NCBI GenBank assembly: GCA_020853705.1
Contig: JADYYK010000046.1
Location: 1 to 51,729, forward strand
From: Deltaproteobacteria bacterium
GTDB taxonomy: Bacteria; Myxococcota_A; Polyangia; Haliangiales; JADYYK01
DNA: 51,729 bases
Reading direction: 5' to 3'
The position numbers and the translations under genes are program-made. Below are positions 19,101 through 28,553 of the stretch, piece by piece. A model generated the notes under the pieces. That model made no database searches. It was not told the origin of the DNA and saw only the letters and a program-made list of their open reading frames with translations. Numbering within the stretch: position 1 is the stretch's first letter; the number at the start of each line of letters is the position of its first letter.

Positions 19101-22100
19101 AGCGTCAGCGCCGACAAGCCGGCGCGCTGCACCTTCCAGACCCCCGAGGGCGGCCAGTACAAGGTCACCGCGCTGGTCAGCGACAGCAAGAACCGCGAGA
19201 CGCGCAGCGAGCTCCAGCTCTGGGTCGCCGGTGGTGAGGAGCCGCCGCAGCGCGAGCTCGAGCAGGACGCCGCCACCCTGGTGCCCGACAAGAAGGAGTA
19301 CCAGCCCGGCGACGTGGCCGAGATCTTCGTGCAGTCGCCCTTCAGCCCGGCCGAGGCGCTGGTGACGGTGCGCCGCCAGGGCCTGCTGCGCACCGAGCGC
19401 GTCGCCATCAGCACCGGGTCGACCACGCTCAAGGTCGCCATCGAGGAGGCCCACACGCCCAACGTGATCGTCCAGGTCGACCTGGTCGGCTCGGCGGTGC
19501 GCAAGGGCGACGACGGCGTGCCCGATCCCAAGCTGAAGCGGCGCCCGGCCTTCGCGACCGGCAGCGTCAGCCTGCCGGTGCCGCCGCGCAGCCGCAGCCT
19601 GAAGCTGGAGGTCGCGCCGACGGCCAAGGAGCTGGAGCCCGGCGGCGAGACCGACGTCATCGTCACCGTCAGCGACGCCAGCAAGCAGCCGGTCCAGGGC
19701 GGCGAGGTCGTGCTGGTCGTGGTCGACGAGTCGGTGCTCGCGCTGAGCGGCTACGAGCTGCCCGATCCGCTGGCCTTCTTCTATGCCCAGCGCGGCGGCG
19801 ACATGGAGGACAGCCACCTGCGCGCCAGCGTGCTGCTGGCCAAGCCCGAGCCGCCCGAGGTCGAGATCGCCGAGCCGCCGCCCAAGCGCCCGTCGAGGTC
19901 GAAGTCCAACAAGGACTTCGACGGCGACGACAGCGTCGGCTATGGCATGGGCTCGGGGCGCGCCAGCGGGGGCAGGTACTCGATGGCCTCGCCATCGGTG
20001 GCGGCCAAGCCGATGGCCAAGAAGGGCGGCAAGAGCCGTGAAGAGGGCGGGGCCGACAACGCGCCCGACACCCCGGTCGCCGTGCGCAGCGACTTCAACG
20101 CGCTGGCGCTGTTCGCGCCCAAGCTGCGCACCGACGCCGCCGGTCGCGTCACCGCGCACGTCAAGGTGCCCGACAACCTGACCCGCTACCGCATCATGGC
20201 CATCGCGGTCGCGGGCGAGCGCCAGTTCGGCTCGGGCGACGCCGCCATCACCGCGCGTCTGCCGCTGATGGTGCGCCCCAGCGCGCCGCGCTTCCTGAAC
20301 TTCGGCGACAAGCTGCAGCTGCCGGTGGTGGTGCAGAACCAGACCGACCAGCCGATGGTGGTCGACGTCGCGGTGCGCGGGGCCAACGCCGCGCTGCTGG
20401 GCGCCGTCGGGGGCCAGGCCGGCAACGCCGCCGGGCGTCGCGTCACGGTGCCGGCGCGCGATCGCGTCGAGGTGCGCTTCCCGGCCGCGGCCGTGATGGC
20501 GGGCACCGCGCGCTTCCAGGTCGGCGGGGTGTCGGGCAACTGGGCCGACGCCGCCGAGATCGAGCTGCCGGTGTGGACCCCGGCGACGACCGAGGCGTTC
20601 GCGACCTACGGCGTCGTCGATCAGGGCGCCATCGCCCAGCCGGTCAAGCCGCCGGGCGACGTCTACAAGCAGTTCGGCGGCCTCGAGATCACGACGTCGT
20701 CGACCGAGCTGCAGGCGCTGACCGACGCCGTGCTGTACCTGGTGACCTACCCGTTCGAGTGCAGCGAGCAGCTGTCGGCCAAGATCATCTCGGTCGCCGC
20801 GCTGCGCGACGTGCTGTCGGCCTTCAAGGCCGAGGGGCTGCCGCCGCCCAAGGACCTCATCGCGGCGGTCGATCGCGACATCAAGCGGCTGGTCGGGCGC
20901 CAGAACTGGGACGGCGGCTTCGGCTTCTGGCGGCGCGGCGAGGACGTCTGGCCGTTCGTCACCATCAACGCGATGCACGCGCTGTCACGGGCCAAGGACA
21001 AGGGCTTCAAGGTCCCCGACGACACCATCACCAACGGCATGCGCTACCTGCGCGACATCGATCGCCACATCCCCTGGTACTACAGCCGCGAGGCGCGCCG
21101 CGCGGTGCAGTCGTATGCGCTGTACACCCTGCAGCGCCTCGGCGAGCTCGACGCCAAGAAGGCCCTGACGGTGTTCGACGAGGCCCCGCTCGACGAGACC
21201 CAGATGGAGACCGTGGCCTGGCTGTATCCGGTGCTCAGCGCGGCCAGCGCCAAGGGCGATCAGGCGGCGGCGAACCGCGTCGACAAGACGCGGCGTCACC
21301 TCACCAACCGGGCCAGCGAGGAGGCCGGCACCGCGCACTGGACCACCAGCTATGGCGACTCGGCCTATCTCTTGCTGGCGTCCGACCGGCGCGTCGACGG
21401 CATCCTGCTCGAGGGCCTGATCGGTGATCAGCCCGAGAGCGACCTCATCCCCAAGGTCGTGCGCGGCCTGCTGGCGCACAAGACCAAGGGGCGCTGGGGC
21501 TCGACGCAGGAGAGCTCGTGGGTGCTGCTGGCGATGGATCGCTACTTCCACGTCTTCGAGAAGGACACCCCCGACTTCACCGCGCGCGCCTGGCTGGGCC
21601 AGTACTTCGCCGGCGAGCACGCGTTCAAGGGCCGCACCACCGAGCGCGCCCACATCGACGTGCCGATGGCGGTGGTGCAGGAGGCCGGCAAGCAGGACCT
21701 CATCATCGGCAAGGAGGGCACCGGGCGCCTGTACTACCGCATCGGCATGCAGTACGCGCCCAAGGATCTGGGCCTGCCGCCGTCCGAGCATGGCTTCACC
21801 GTGCTGCGCGTGTACGAGGCGGTCGACAAGCCCGACGACGTCAGCAAGGACAAGGACGGCGTCTGGCACGTCAAGGCCGGCGCGCGGGTGCGCGTGCGCC
21901 TGACCATGGTGGCGCAGTCGCGGCGCTACCACGTCGCGCTGGTGGATCCGCTGCCGGCGGGGCTCGAGGTCATGAACAGCGCGCTCAAGGTCACCGGCTC
22001 GGTGCCCGAGGATCCCAAGGCGCAGGCGGCGAACAAGTACTGGTACTGGTTCCGACCCTGGTTCCAGCACCAGAACCTGCGTGACGAGCGCGTCGAGGCC

Positions 22101-22256
22101 TTCACCACCCTGCTCTGGGAGGGCGTGCACGACTACAGCTACGTGGCGCGCGCGACCACCCCGGGCAACTTCGTGGTGCCGCCGACCAAGGCCGAAGAGA
22201 TGTACATGCCCGAGACCTTCGGGCGTTCTGCGGGCGACCGCGTGATCGTCGAGTGA
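16122..22256 (+). CDS. alpha-2-macroglobulin-like lipoprotein 2 (thioester type)
   Basis: A 2,044-residue paralogue of the flanking genes with the same domain order. The leader ends at Cys19 (VLAASGLSCG), a weaker lipobox. Shared landmarks are ALRDRSLPPPRPGDTLK, VSATFSQPMVEMSS, HSFSVEEFRRPEFEV and DNLTRYRIMAIAVAGE. The thioester motif is CSEQ at Cys1547 (nt 20760-20771), so the Cys and Gln needed for the internal thioester are intact. The bait-position segment (residues ~1226-1322) is unlike that of its neighbours. It is rich in Pro, Lys, Ser and Gly with a KRPSRSKSNKDFDGDD stretch and a Met/Gly-rich tail. The glycine/aromatic loop near residue 860 is short and Arg/Gly-rich. It lies 36 nt after gene 1 and 13 nt before gene 3, consistent with one operon. 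Confidence 0.92.
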   Translation: MKRTLFAWAVVLAASGLSCGPGKRAKGPDVAGPNRAAPAAMAGVDMTDFDGPGAALPVVQVPGRSLDADETFRVLKRLAPMKVQPTDQTEFALRDRSLPPPRPGDTLKLPFPPPPTAAARPAGQGPDKPLEVLRFAPEGDVPLVPQVSATFSQPMVEMSSLQEIAKVKIPVKLSPQPPGNWRWLGTQTVVFDPRVPRDGRPDDADGAPPQQRLPASTTYTVEIPAGTRSALGATLATGKSWTFQTPTVTLQASHPQWGPQGLEPVLFARFDQAIDAAKVLASISVDGRKGDELRLATAAEIEADASVKSLVAASEKGRWLAFRAVKPLPKATSIRVNVGPGTPSAEGPRTTTAAQGWGFRTYGPMELEEYGCGWRCGPGQGFWLRFSNPIQDDAFEPGKVRITPGIQKLQVTSGGTSIQVDGRTRARTTYNVVVPAGLKDVFGQVLEKDVNVKIKVDPALPAFSGPEQSFMVLDPTARPRIPVFTINHRSVKVRVHRVTVKDWLAFRTHMRKHDEDLDDTSSPPGEVVINKTVPVAGTLDEMVETDVDLSAALRGGVGQLIVVIEPTVKRKKDRWGWRRREEVRAWVEVTKLGLSAFTDAEEMVGWVNDLGDGKSLAGVELSLWPRGASAKSGPDGVARLALGAQDDLVLVAKRGADVALLPRDNGWWGDAYGWTAVPRTETLRWLVFDDRHMYRPDEEVHFKGFVRRWDARKGGSVNGFAGQGAKAKYKVIDSRNNTVLEGEVAISDLGAFDGSFKLPKTVNLGNTRIQFQADGPIVSGSQYNHSFSVEEFRRPEFEVNASVAEGVHYQGDKVKATVKASYYAGGALPGAAVSWQVTQTATNFVPPGREDWSFGTWSSWWSRSRGGGGRSTYQSGTTDASGAHSIDLTGEKLEPGRPVVVRAEASVTDVNRQAWSASASYLAHAGDLYVGLRSERYFVQRGQPLLIDTVVADIDGKLVAHAIKMRAARQAWVQTKGKWEEKEVDVQDCTPTSSVSADKPARCTFQTPEGGQYKVTALVSDSKNRETRSELQLWVAGGEEPPQRELEQDAATLVPDKKEYQPGDVAEIFVQSPFSPAEALVTVRRQGLLRTERVAISTGSTTLKVAIEEAHTPNVIVQVDLVGSAVRKGDDGVPDPKLKRRPAFATGSVSLPVPPRSRSLKLEVAPTAKELEPGGETDVIVTVSDASKQPVQGGEVVLVVVDESVLALSGYELPDPLAFFYAQRGGDMEDSHLRASVLLAKPEPPEVEIAEPPPKRPSRSKSNKDFDGDDSVGYGMGSGRASGGRYSMASPSVAAKPMAKKGGKSREEGGADNAPDTPVAVRSDFNALALFAPKLRTDAAGRVTAHVKVPDNLTRYRIMAIAVAGERQFGSGDAAITARLPLMVRPSAPRFLNFGDKLQLPVVVQNQTDQPMVVDVAVRGANAALLGAVGGQAGNAAGRRVTVPARDRVEVRFPAAAVMAGTARFQVGGVSGNWADAAEIELPVWTPATTEAFATYGVVDQGAIAQPVKPPGDVYKQFGGLEITTSSTELQALTDAVLYLVTYPFECSEQLSAKIISVAALRDVLSAFKAEGLPPPKDLIAAVDRDIKRLVGRQNWDGGFGFWRRGEDVWPFVTINAMHALSRAKDKGFKVPDDTITNGMRYLRDIDRHIPWYYSREARRAVQSYALYTLQRLGELDAKKALTVFDEAPLDETQMETVAWLYPVLSAASAKGDQAAANRVDKTRRHLTNRASEEAGTAHWTTSYGDSAYLLLASDRRVDGILLEGLIGDQPESDLIPKVVRGLLAHKTKGRWGSTQESSWVLLAMDRYFHVFEKDTPDFTARAWLGQYFAGEHAFKGRTTERAHIDVPMAVVQEAGKQDLIIGKEGTGRLYYRIGMQYAPKDLGLPPSEHGFTVLRVYEAVDKPDDVSKDKDGVWHVKAGARVRVRLTMVAQSRRYHVALVDPLPAGLEVMNSALKVTGSVPEDPKAQAANKYWYWFRPWFQHQNLRDERVEAFTTLLWEGVHDYSYVARATTPGNFVVPPTKAEEMYMPETFGRSAGDRVIVE

Positions 22257-22269
22257 GTGAGGGTTCCCT

Positions 22270-25200
22270 GTGATCAATCACAAGCGATGGGTCTGGGCGG
22301 CAGCGCTGGCGCTGGCCGCGGGTTGCAGCGGCAAGAAGGGCAAACCGAAGCCCACCGACGTCAACGTCAAGGCCCCCAGCGGCAAGGGCGCGGCGCAGAA
22401 GCTGAAGCCCGAGGGCGAGGGCCTGGCCTTCCGTCTGTCCGAGGGCGCGCCCGACGGTGACGCCGCGCGCAACCCGGTGGCGGCGGCGACGCCGCTGGAT
22501 GACGCCGCCATCAAGGCGCTGCTGGCGCGGCTGCCGGCGATGGCCGAGGCCGAGGCCGACGTGAAGGACTTCGCGCTGCGCGAGAAGTCGCTGCCGGTGC
22601 CGCGCACCGGCGACACCGTCAAGACGGCCTTCCCGCCGCCGCCCGGACCGCCACCGCCCGACGTCGCGGTCGGCCCGCTCGAGGTCCTGCGCCACGCCCC
22701 CGACGGCGAGGTCAACATCGCCGCCAACCTGAGCGTGACCTTCTCGCAGCCGATGGTCGCGGTGACCTCGCATGACGCGACCATTGCAGGTCCGGCGAGT
22801 GCCGTGCCGGTCAAGCTGTCGCCCGAGGTCGCCGGCAAGTGGCGCTGGGTCGGCACCAAGACCGTGCTGTTCGAGCCCGAGCGGCGCTTCCCCATGGCCA
22901 CCGACTTCACCGTCACGGTGCCGGCCGGGACCGCCGCGCTGGGTGGCGGCACGCTGGCCAAGGAGCAGAGCTTCAAGTTCTCGACCCCGCCGCTCAACGT
23001 CATCGGCGAGTTCCCCAGCGACGGCCCGGTGCAGCTGCAGCCGGTCATCTTCGTGCGCTTCGATCAGGCCATCGATCCGGCCGCGGTGCTGCGCACCATC
23101 AAGCTGAGCCAGGGCAGCAGCGCTCCCGTCGCGCTGCGCCTGGCCAGCGCGGCCGAGATCACCGCGGATCCGACCGTCAAGCAGCTGGTCGCCGCCGGTG
23201 GCGCGACCACCATGGACGGCAACACCTCGGTCGGCAACGAGGTGCGCTGGCTGGCCTTCCGCCCGGTGCAGCCGCTGCCTGGCGACTCGCTGATCAACCT
23301 GGCCATCGGGCCGGGCACGCCGTCGGCCGAGGGGCCGCGGGTGACGCCCGAGGCCGCGACCTACTCGTTCCGCACCTTCGGGCCGATGAAGCTGACCGGC
23401 TTCCGCTGCGGGTGGAACCTGCGCTGTCCGCCCGGCACGCCGTTCCAGCTGGAGTTCTCGAACCCCATCGACGCCAAGAAGTTCAAGCCCGCGATGCTCA
23501 CGGTGACGCCGGCCATCCCCAACATGAAGGTGGCGGTCCACGGCGACAACCTGAGCATCACCGGCGCGATGAAGGGCCGCACCACCTACAAGGTCAGCAT
23601 CGGCACCCAGCTGCCCGACAGCTTCGGGCAGACCCTGGCCAAGGCCGAGGAGGCCACCTTCGTGGTCGGCTCGGCGGAGCCCAGCCTGGCCGCGGGCGGC
23701 AAGAACTTCGTCATCCTGGATCCCTCGGCCAAGCCGCGCTTCACCATCTACACCATCAACCAGCCCAGCGTGAAGGTGCAGGTCTACTCGGTGGGCGCCG
23801 GCGATCTGGCCGCCTATGGCAAGTGGTCGGAGGAGCTGTGGCGCGAGGACGGCCCCAAGACGCCGCCCTTCAAGCGCATCAAGGACGAGGTCGTCACCAT
23901 CAAGGGCGACGCCGACGAGCTGACCGAGACCCAGCTCGAGCTGGGCCCGTCGCTGACCGACGGCCTGGGCCAGGTCGTGGTCCTGGTCGAATCGACGCTG
24001 CCCCCGCGCAACAAGTGGGATCGCACCATCGTGCACGCCTGGGTGCAGGCCACCCAGCTCGGCCTCGGCGCCTTCGTCGACGATCAGGAGATGATCGCCT
24101 GGGCCAGCAAGCTCAAGGACGGCGCGCCGCTGGCCGGCGTCGAGCTCAGCGTCGGCGAGGCCAAGGCCACCACCGGCGCCGACGGCCTGGCCCGGCTGCC
24201 GCTGTCGGCCATCGGGGCGCGCGGCTCCAACGTGCTGGTCGCGCGCCAGGGCAAGGACGTCGCGCTGCTGCCCGAGGGGCTCAGCCAGTGGGGCTGGTAC
24301 TGGAACCAGTCGAGCTGGCGCCCCGCGGAGCGCAGCGACGCCCTGCGCTGGTTCGTGTTCGACGATCGCCACATGTACAAGCCCGGCGAGGAGGTCCACC
24401 TCAAGGGCTGGCTGCGCCGGGTCGACCTCGACGAGGGCGGAGATCTGGTGGCGCTGGGCACGGTCACCAGCGTCGACTGGTCGGCCACCGACAGCCGCGG
24501 CAACGTGGTCGCCAAGGGCGTCATGCCGGTCAACGCCGCGGGCGGCTTCGACACCAGCTACAAGCTGCCGCCGACCATGAACCTGGGCTGGTCCAACATC
24601 AGCCTGCACGCCAGCGGCATCAGCGGCGTCGACTACACCTCCAGCACGCACACCATCGAGGTGCAGGAGTTCCGCCGCCCCGAGTTCGAGGTCAGCGCGC
24701 ACGCCAGCGCCGGCCCCCACATCGTGGGCGGCTACGGGACCTTCTCGGTCGATGCGCGCTACTACTCGGGCGGCGCGCTGCCGGGCGCCGAGGTGACCTG
24801 GACCGTGACCTCGTCACCGGGCAGCTTCACGCCGCCCAACCAGGACGACTTCACGTTCGGCACCTGGACCCCATGGTGGTCTGGCTACCACCGCGGTGGC
24901 TGGGGCGGCGACTATGACGACTACGGCTACGGCTACGGTCGCTTCGGCGGCGGCAACCCGGCCAAGACGCTGAAGGCCAGCACCGGCAGCGAGGGCGCGC
25001 ACCACCTGCGGGTGGACTTCGACGCCGTCGGCACGCCGCGCGCGCAGGTCGTCAGCGCGTCGGCGCAGGTCATGGACGTCAACCGCCAGGCCTGGGTCGC
25101 CAGCTCCAGCACCGTGGTGCACCCGGCCAGCGAGTATGTCGGCCTGAGGAGCAAGCGCACCTTCGTCGATCAGGGTCAGGACATCGAGATCGACGCCATC

Positions 25201-28200
25201 GTGGCCGATCTCGAGGGCAAGCGCGTCAAGGCGCGCAGCATCGCCTTCAAGACCGTGCGCCTGGACTGGGTCCAGGAGGAGGGCGCCTGGAAGGAGAAGG
25301 AGGTCGACCCGCAGACCTGCAAGGTGACCTCGGGCCAGGATCCGGTGCGCTGCAGCTTCAAGACCAAGGTCGGCGGCAGCTACAAGGTGCGCGCCACCAT
25401 CCAGGACAGCGCCGGCCGCGACAACCAGAGCGAGCTGACCATCTGGGTCGCCGGCGGCAAGCAGCCCCCGCAGCGCGAGGTCGCGCAGCAGGAGGTCACG
25501 CTGATCCCCGACAAGAAGGAGTACCAGCCCGGCGACAAGGCCGAGGTGCTGGTGCAGTCGCCGTTCAGCCCCGCCGAGGGCGCGGTGACCATCCGTCGCA
25601 GCGGCATCGTCAAGGTCGAGCGCTTCTCGATGAAGGGCACCTCGCACAAGCTCAGCATCCCCATCGAGGAGGGCTGGCTGCCCGGGGTGCAGCTGCAGGT
25701 CGATCTGATCGGCGCCGCGCAGCGCGTGGGTGACGACGGCAAGGTCAACCCCAGACTGCCGCCGCGACCGGCCTATGCCATGGGCGCGCTGACATTGCCC
25801 ATCCCGCCGCGGGTGCGCACCCTGAAGGTGGCGGTGACGCCGGCCGAGGACGCGCTGGATCCAGGCGCGTCGACCACGGTGGCGGTCGACGTCAAGGACG
25901 CCGCCGGGCAGCCGGTGGCGGGCGCCGAGGTCGCGCTGGTGGTGGTCGACGAGGCCGTGCTGGCGCTGAGCAACTACACCATCGCGGATCCGGTCGCGGT
26001 GTTCTATTCGTCGCGTGCGGGTGGCGGGCGTGACTATCACTCGCGCTCCGCGGTGCTGCTGGCCAACCCGGACCGCGTGGTCGCCGAGACCGCGTCCACG
26101 ACCACCGCCGACAAGGCCGCCAACAGCGGCATGCTCGGCGGCATGGGCGGCGCGCCGCAGCCGGCGGCGCCGGCCGCCGCCGAGGCGGCGCCCAAGAAAG
26201 AGGCCGAGCGCGGACGCTTCGCGGCCGATGACCAGAAGCCCGGCGACGGCTTTGGCAAGGACCGCGGCGGCCAGCCCAGCACGCCGATCGCGCAGCGCAC
26301 CAACTTCGATCCGCTGGCCAGCTTCACCGCGGCGTCGCCCACCGACGCCGCCGGGCGCGCCAGCGTCACCGTCAAGCTGCCCGACAACCTGACGCGCTAC
26401 CGCATCACCGCGGTGGTGGTCGAGGGCGAGCGCCGCTTCGGCAAGGGCGAGAGCCAGCTGACCGCGCGCCTGCCCCTGCAGCTGCGCCCGTCACCGCCGC
26501 GCGTCCTGAACTTCGGCGACAAGTTCGAGCTGCCCATCGTGATCCAGAACCAGACCAGGAAGGCCATCGAGGTCCAGGTCGCGGTGCGCGCCCACAACGC
26601 CGAGCTGACCGCGGGGCAGGGTCGCCTGGTCACCGTGCCGGCGTCGGATCGCGTCGAGGTGCGCTTCCCGGCCGCGGCCGCGCGCGCCGGCACCGCGCGC
26701 TTCCAGGTCGGCATCAGCGCCGGGGCGTTCGCCGACGCCGCCACCTTCGAGCTGCCGGTGTGGACGCCGGCCACCACCGAGGCGTTCGCGACCTACGGCG
26801 ACGTCGCGGGCGACAAGTCGACCGCGCTGCACCAGCCGGTGGCGGCGCCGCCCGACGTGTGGCCACAGTTCGGCGGCCTGGAGGTCCAGACCTCGTCGAC
26901 CCAGCTGCAGGCGCTGACCGACGCCGTGCTGTACCTGGTGGCCTACCCGTACGAGTGCGCCGAGCAGCTGTCGTCCCGCATCCTGGCGGTGGCCGCGCTG
27001 AAGGACGTGCTGGGCGCGTTCGACGCCGAGGGGCTGCCGGCGCCGGAGAAGATCCTGGCCCGCATGAGCAAGGACCTCGAGCGCCTGCGCGGCATGCAAA
27101 ACTCCGACGGCGGCTTCGGCTTCTGGAAGCGCGGCGACGACAGCTGGCCGTTCCTCAGCATCCACGTCACGCACGCGCTGTCACGCGCCAAGGACAAGGG
27201 CTTCACCGTCAACGCCAGCATGCTGGCCGAGGCGCATCAGTACCTGAAGGAGATCGAGTCGCACTACCCCTGGTACTACTCGATCGAGACCCGCCGGGTG
27301 CTGACCTCGTACGCGCTGTATGTGCGGGCGCGGCTGGGTGATCGCGACGCCGCGCGGGCGCGCAAGCTGATCGACGAGGCCGGGCTCGATGGCCTCGGCG
27401 CCGAGGCGGTGGGCTGGCTGTGGTCGGTGCTGGCGCCTGACGCCGGCAGCGCGGGCGACGTGGCCAAGATCCGCACCTGGGTGCAGAACCATGTCACCGA
27501 GGAGGCCGGCACCGCGCACTTCGTGACCTCGTACTCGGACGGCGCGCACCTCCTGCTGGCGTCGGATCGCCGCGCCGACGGGATCCTGCTCGAGGCCATG
27601 ATCGACGACACCCCCGACAGCGATCTCATCGCCAAGGTGGTGCGGGGCCTGCTGGCGCATCGCAAGCGCGGGGCGTGGTCGAACACGCAGGAGAACGCCT
27701 TCGTGCTGCTGGCGCTGGACCGCTACTTCCACGTCTACGAGAAGACCACGCCCAACTTCGTGGCCCGCGTCTGGCTGGGCGACGCCTACGCTGGTGACCA
27801 CGCCTTCAAGGGGCGCACCACCGAGCGGCACCAGATCGACATCCCGATGCAGCAGCTGGTCGCGCTGCCGGCCACCCAGGACCTGACCATCGGCAAGGAG
27901 GGCGCCGGGCGCCTCTACTACCGCATCGGCATGCAGTACGCGCCGAGGAGCCTCAAGCTCGAGCCCAGCGAGCATGGCTTCACCGTCGAGCGCAGCTACG
28001 AGGCGGTCGACGATCCGGGCGACGTCACCCGCGACGCCAACGGGGTCTGGCACGTCAAGGCGGGCGCCAAGGTGCGGGTGCGCCTGACCATGGTGGCGCA
28101 GGCGCGGCGCTACCACGTCGCGCTGGTCGACCAGCTGCCGGCCGGCCTGGAGCCGATGAACCCGGCGCTGGCGGTCACCGGGGCCATCCCGGCCGATGAC

Positions 28201-28473
28201 GCCCCGGCGGCGCGGCGCGGTGGTCGGGGTCGCTCACGCAGCTGGGAGGAGGAGTGGTGGTGGTGGCGCGGCACCTGGTACGAGCACCAGAACATGCGCG
28301 ACGAGCGGGTCGAGGCCTTCACGTCCCTGCTGTGGGAGGGCGTGCACGCCTACTCGTACGTGGCGCGGGCCACCACGCCGGGCAACTTCGTGGTCCCGCC
28401 CGCCAAGGCCGAGGAGATGTATGCACCTGAAACCTTTGGTAGATCTGCTTCGGATGCGCTGGTCGTGGAGTGA
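22270..28473 (+). CDS. alpha-2-macroglobulin-like lipoprotein 3 (thioester type)
   Basis: A 2,067-residue third paralogue. It starts at GTG 22270, with GAGGG 7 nt upstream straddling the preceding stop. The lipobox is clear (ALALAAGC, Cys19). Domain order follows genes 1 and 2: Ig-like/MG domains (SVTFSQPMVAVTSHD, EVQEFRRPEFEVSA), thioester CAEQ at Cys1563 (nt 26956-26967), helical domain, and C-terminal domain with YEHQNMRDERVEAF. The bait-position segment (residues ~1253-1343) has its own sequence: Ala/Thr-rich, then Met/Gly-rich (GMLGGMGGAPQPAA), then Lys/Glu-rich. The Tyr/Gly loop (GGDYDDYGYGYGRFGGG) is the longest with gene 1. Its role is inferred to be protease capture at the cell envelope. 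Confidence 0.92.
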   Translation: MINHKRWVWAAALALAAGCSGKKGKPKPTDVNVKAPSGKGAAQKLKPEGEGLAFRLSEGAPDGDAARNPVAAATPLDDAAIKALLARLPAMAEAEADVKDFALREKSLPVPRTGDTVKTAFPPPPGPPPPDVAVGPLEVLRHAPDGEVNIAANLSVTFSQPMVAVTSHDATIAGPASAVPVKLSPEVAGKWRWVGTKTVLFEPERRFPMATDFTVTVPAGTAALGGGTLAKEQSFKFSTPPLNVIGEFPSDGPVQLQPVIFVRFDQAIDPAAVLRTIKLSQGSSAPVALRLASAAEITADPTVKQLVAAGGATTMDGNTSVGNEVRWLAFRPVQPLPGDSLINLAIGPGTPSAEGPRVTPEAATYSFRTFGPMKLTGFRCGWNLRCPPGTPFQLEFSNPIDAKKFKPAMLTVTPAIPNMKVAVHGDNLSITGAMKGRTTYKVSIGTQLPDSFGQTLAKAEEATFVVGSAEPSLAAGGKNFVILDPSAKPRFTIYTINQPSVKVQVYSVGAGDLAAYGKWSEELWREDGPKTPPFKRIKDEVVTIKGDADELTETQLELGPSLTDGLGQVVVLVESTLPPRNKWDRTIVHAWVQATQLGLGAFVDDQEMIAWASKLKDGAPLAGVELSVGEAKATTGADGLARLPLSAIGARGSNVLVARQGKDVALLPEGLSQWGWYWNQSSWRPAERSDALRWFVFDDRHMYKPGEEVHLKGWLRRVDLDEGGDLVALGTVTSVDWSATDSRGNVVAKGVMPVNAAGGFDTSYKLPPTMNLGWSNISLHASGISGVDYTSSTHTIEVQEFRRPEFEVSAHASAGPHIVGGYGTFSVDARYYSGGALPGAEVTWTVTSSPGSFTPPNQDDFTFGTWTPWWSGYHRGGWGGDYDDYGYGYGRFGGGNPAKTLKASTGSEGAHHLRVDFDAVGTPRAQVVSASAQVMDVNRQAWVASSSTVVHPASEYVGLRSKRTFVDQGQDIEIDAIVADLEGKRVKARSIAFKTVRLDWVQEEGAWKEKEVDPQTCKVTSGQDPVRCSFKTKVGGSYKVRATIQDSAGRDNQSELTIWVAGGKQPPQREVAQQEVTLIPDKKEYQPGDKAEVLVQSPFSPAEGAVTIRRSGIVKVERFSMKGTSHKLSIPIEEGWLPGVQLQVDLIGAAQRVGDDGKVNPRLPPRPAYAMGALTLPIPPRVRTLKVAVTPAEDALDPGASTTVAVDVKDAAGQPVAGAEVALVVVDEAVLALSNYTIADPVAVFYSSRAGGGRDYHSRSAVLLANPDRVVAETASTTTADKAANSGMLGGMGGAPQPAAPAAAEAAPKKEAERGRFAADDQKPGDGFGKDRGGQPSTPIAQRTNFDPLASFTAASPTDAAGRASVTVKLPDNLTRYRITAVVVEGERRFGKGESQLTARLPLQLRPSPPRVLNFGDKFELPIVIQNQTRKAIEVQVAVRAHNAELTAGQGRLVTVPASDRVEVRFPAAAARAGTARFQVGISAGAFADAATFELPVWTPATTEAFATYGDVAGDKSTALHQPVAAPPDVWPQFGGLEVQTSSTQLQALTDAVLYLVAYPYECAEQLSSRILAVAALKDVLGAFDAEGLPAPEKILARMSKDLERLRGMQNSDGGFGFWKRGDDSWPFLSIHVTHALSRAKDKGFTVNASMLAEAHQYLKEIESHYPWYYSIETRRVLTSYALYVRARLGDRDAARARKLIDEAGLDGLGAEAVGWLWSVLAPDAGSAGDVAKIRTWVQNHVTEEAGTAHFVTSYSDGAHLLLASDRRADGILLEAMIDDTPDSDLIAKVVRGLLAHRKRGAWSNTQENAFVLLALDRYFHVYEKTTPNFVARVWLGDAYAGDHAFKGRTTERHQIDIPMQQLVALPATQDLTIGKEGAGRLYYRIGMQYAPRSLKLEPSEHGFTVERSYEAVDDPGDVTRDANGVWHVKAGAKVRVRLTMVAQARRYHVALVDQLPAGLEPMNPALAVTGAIPADDAPAARRGGRGRSRSWEEEWWWWRGTWYEHQNMRDERVEAFTSLLWEGVHAYSYVARATTPGNFVVPPAKAEEMYAPETFGRSASDALVVE

Positions 28474-28553
28474 ATGAAGGGGCACCAGATCGGGTCTGTG
28501 GGTAGAATTGTGAGGACCATTTCTAGATTTCTGGACCGTTGACCAAACTGCCC

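Noticed and set aside
10005..28473. Triple macroglobulin genes as an assembly duplication
   Set aside because: The three genes differ throughout in DNA and protein sequence, length, start codon and bait segment, so they are real diverged paralogues.
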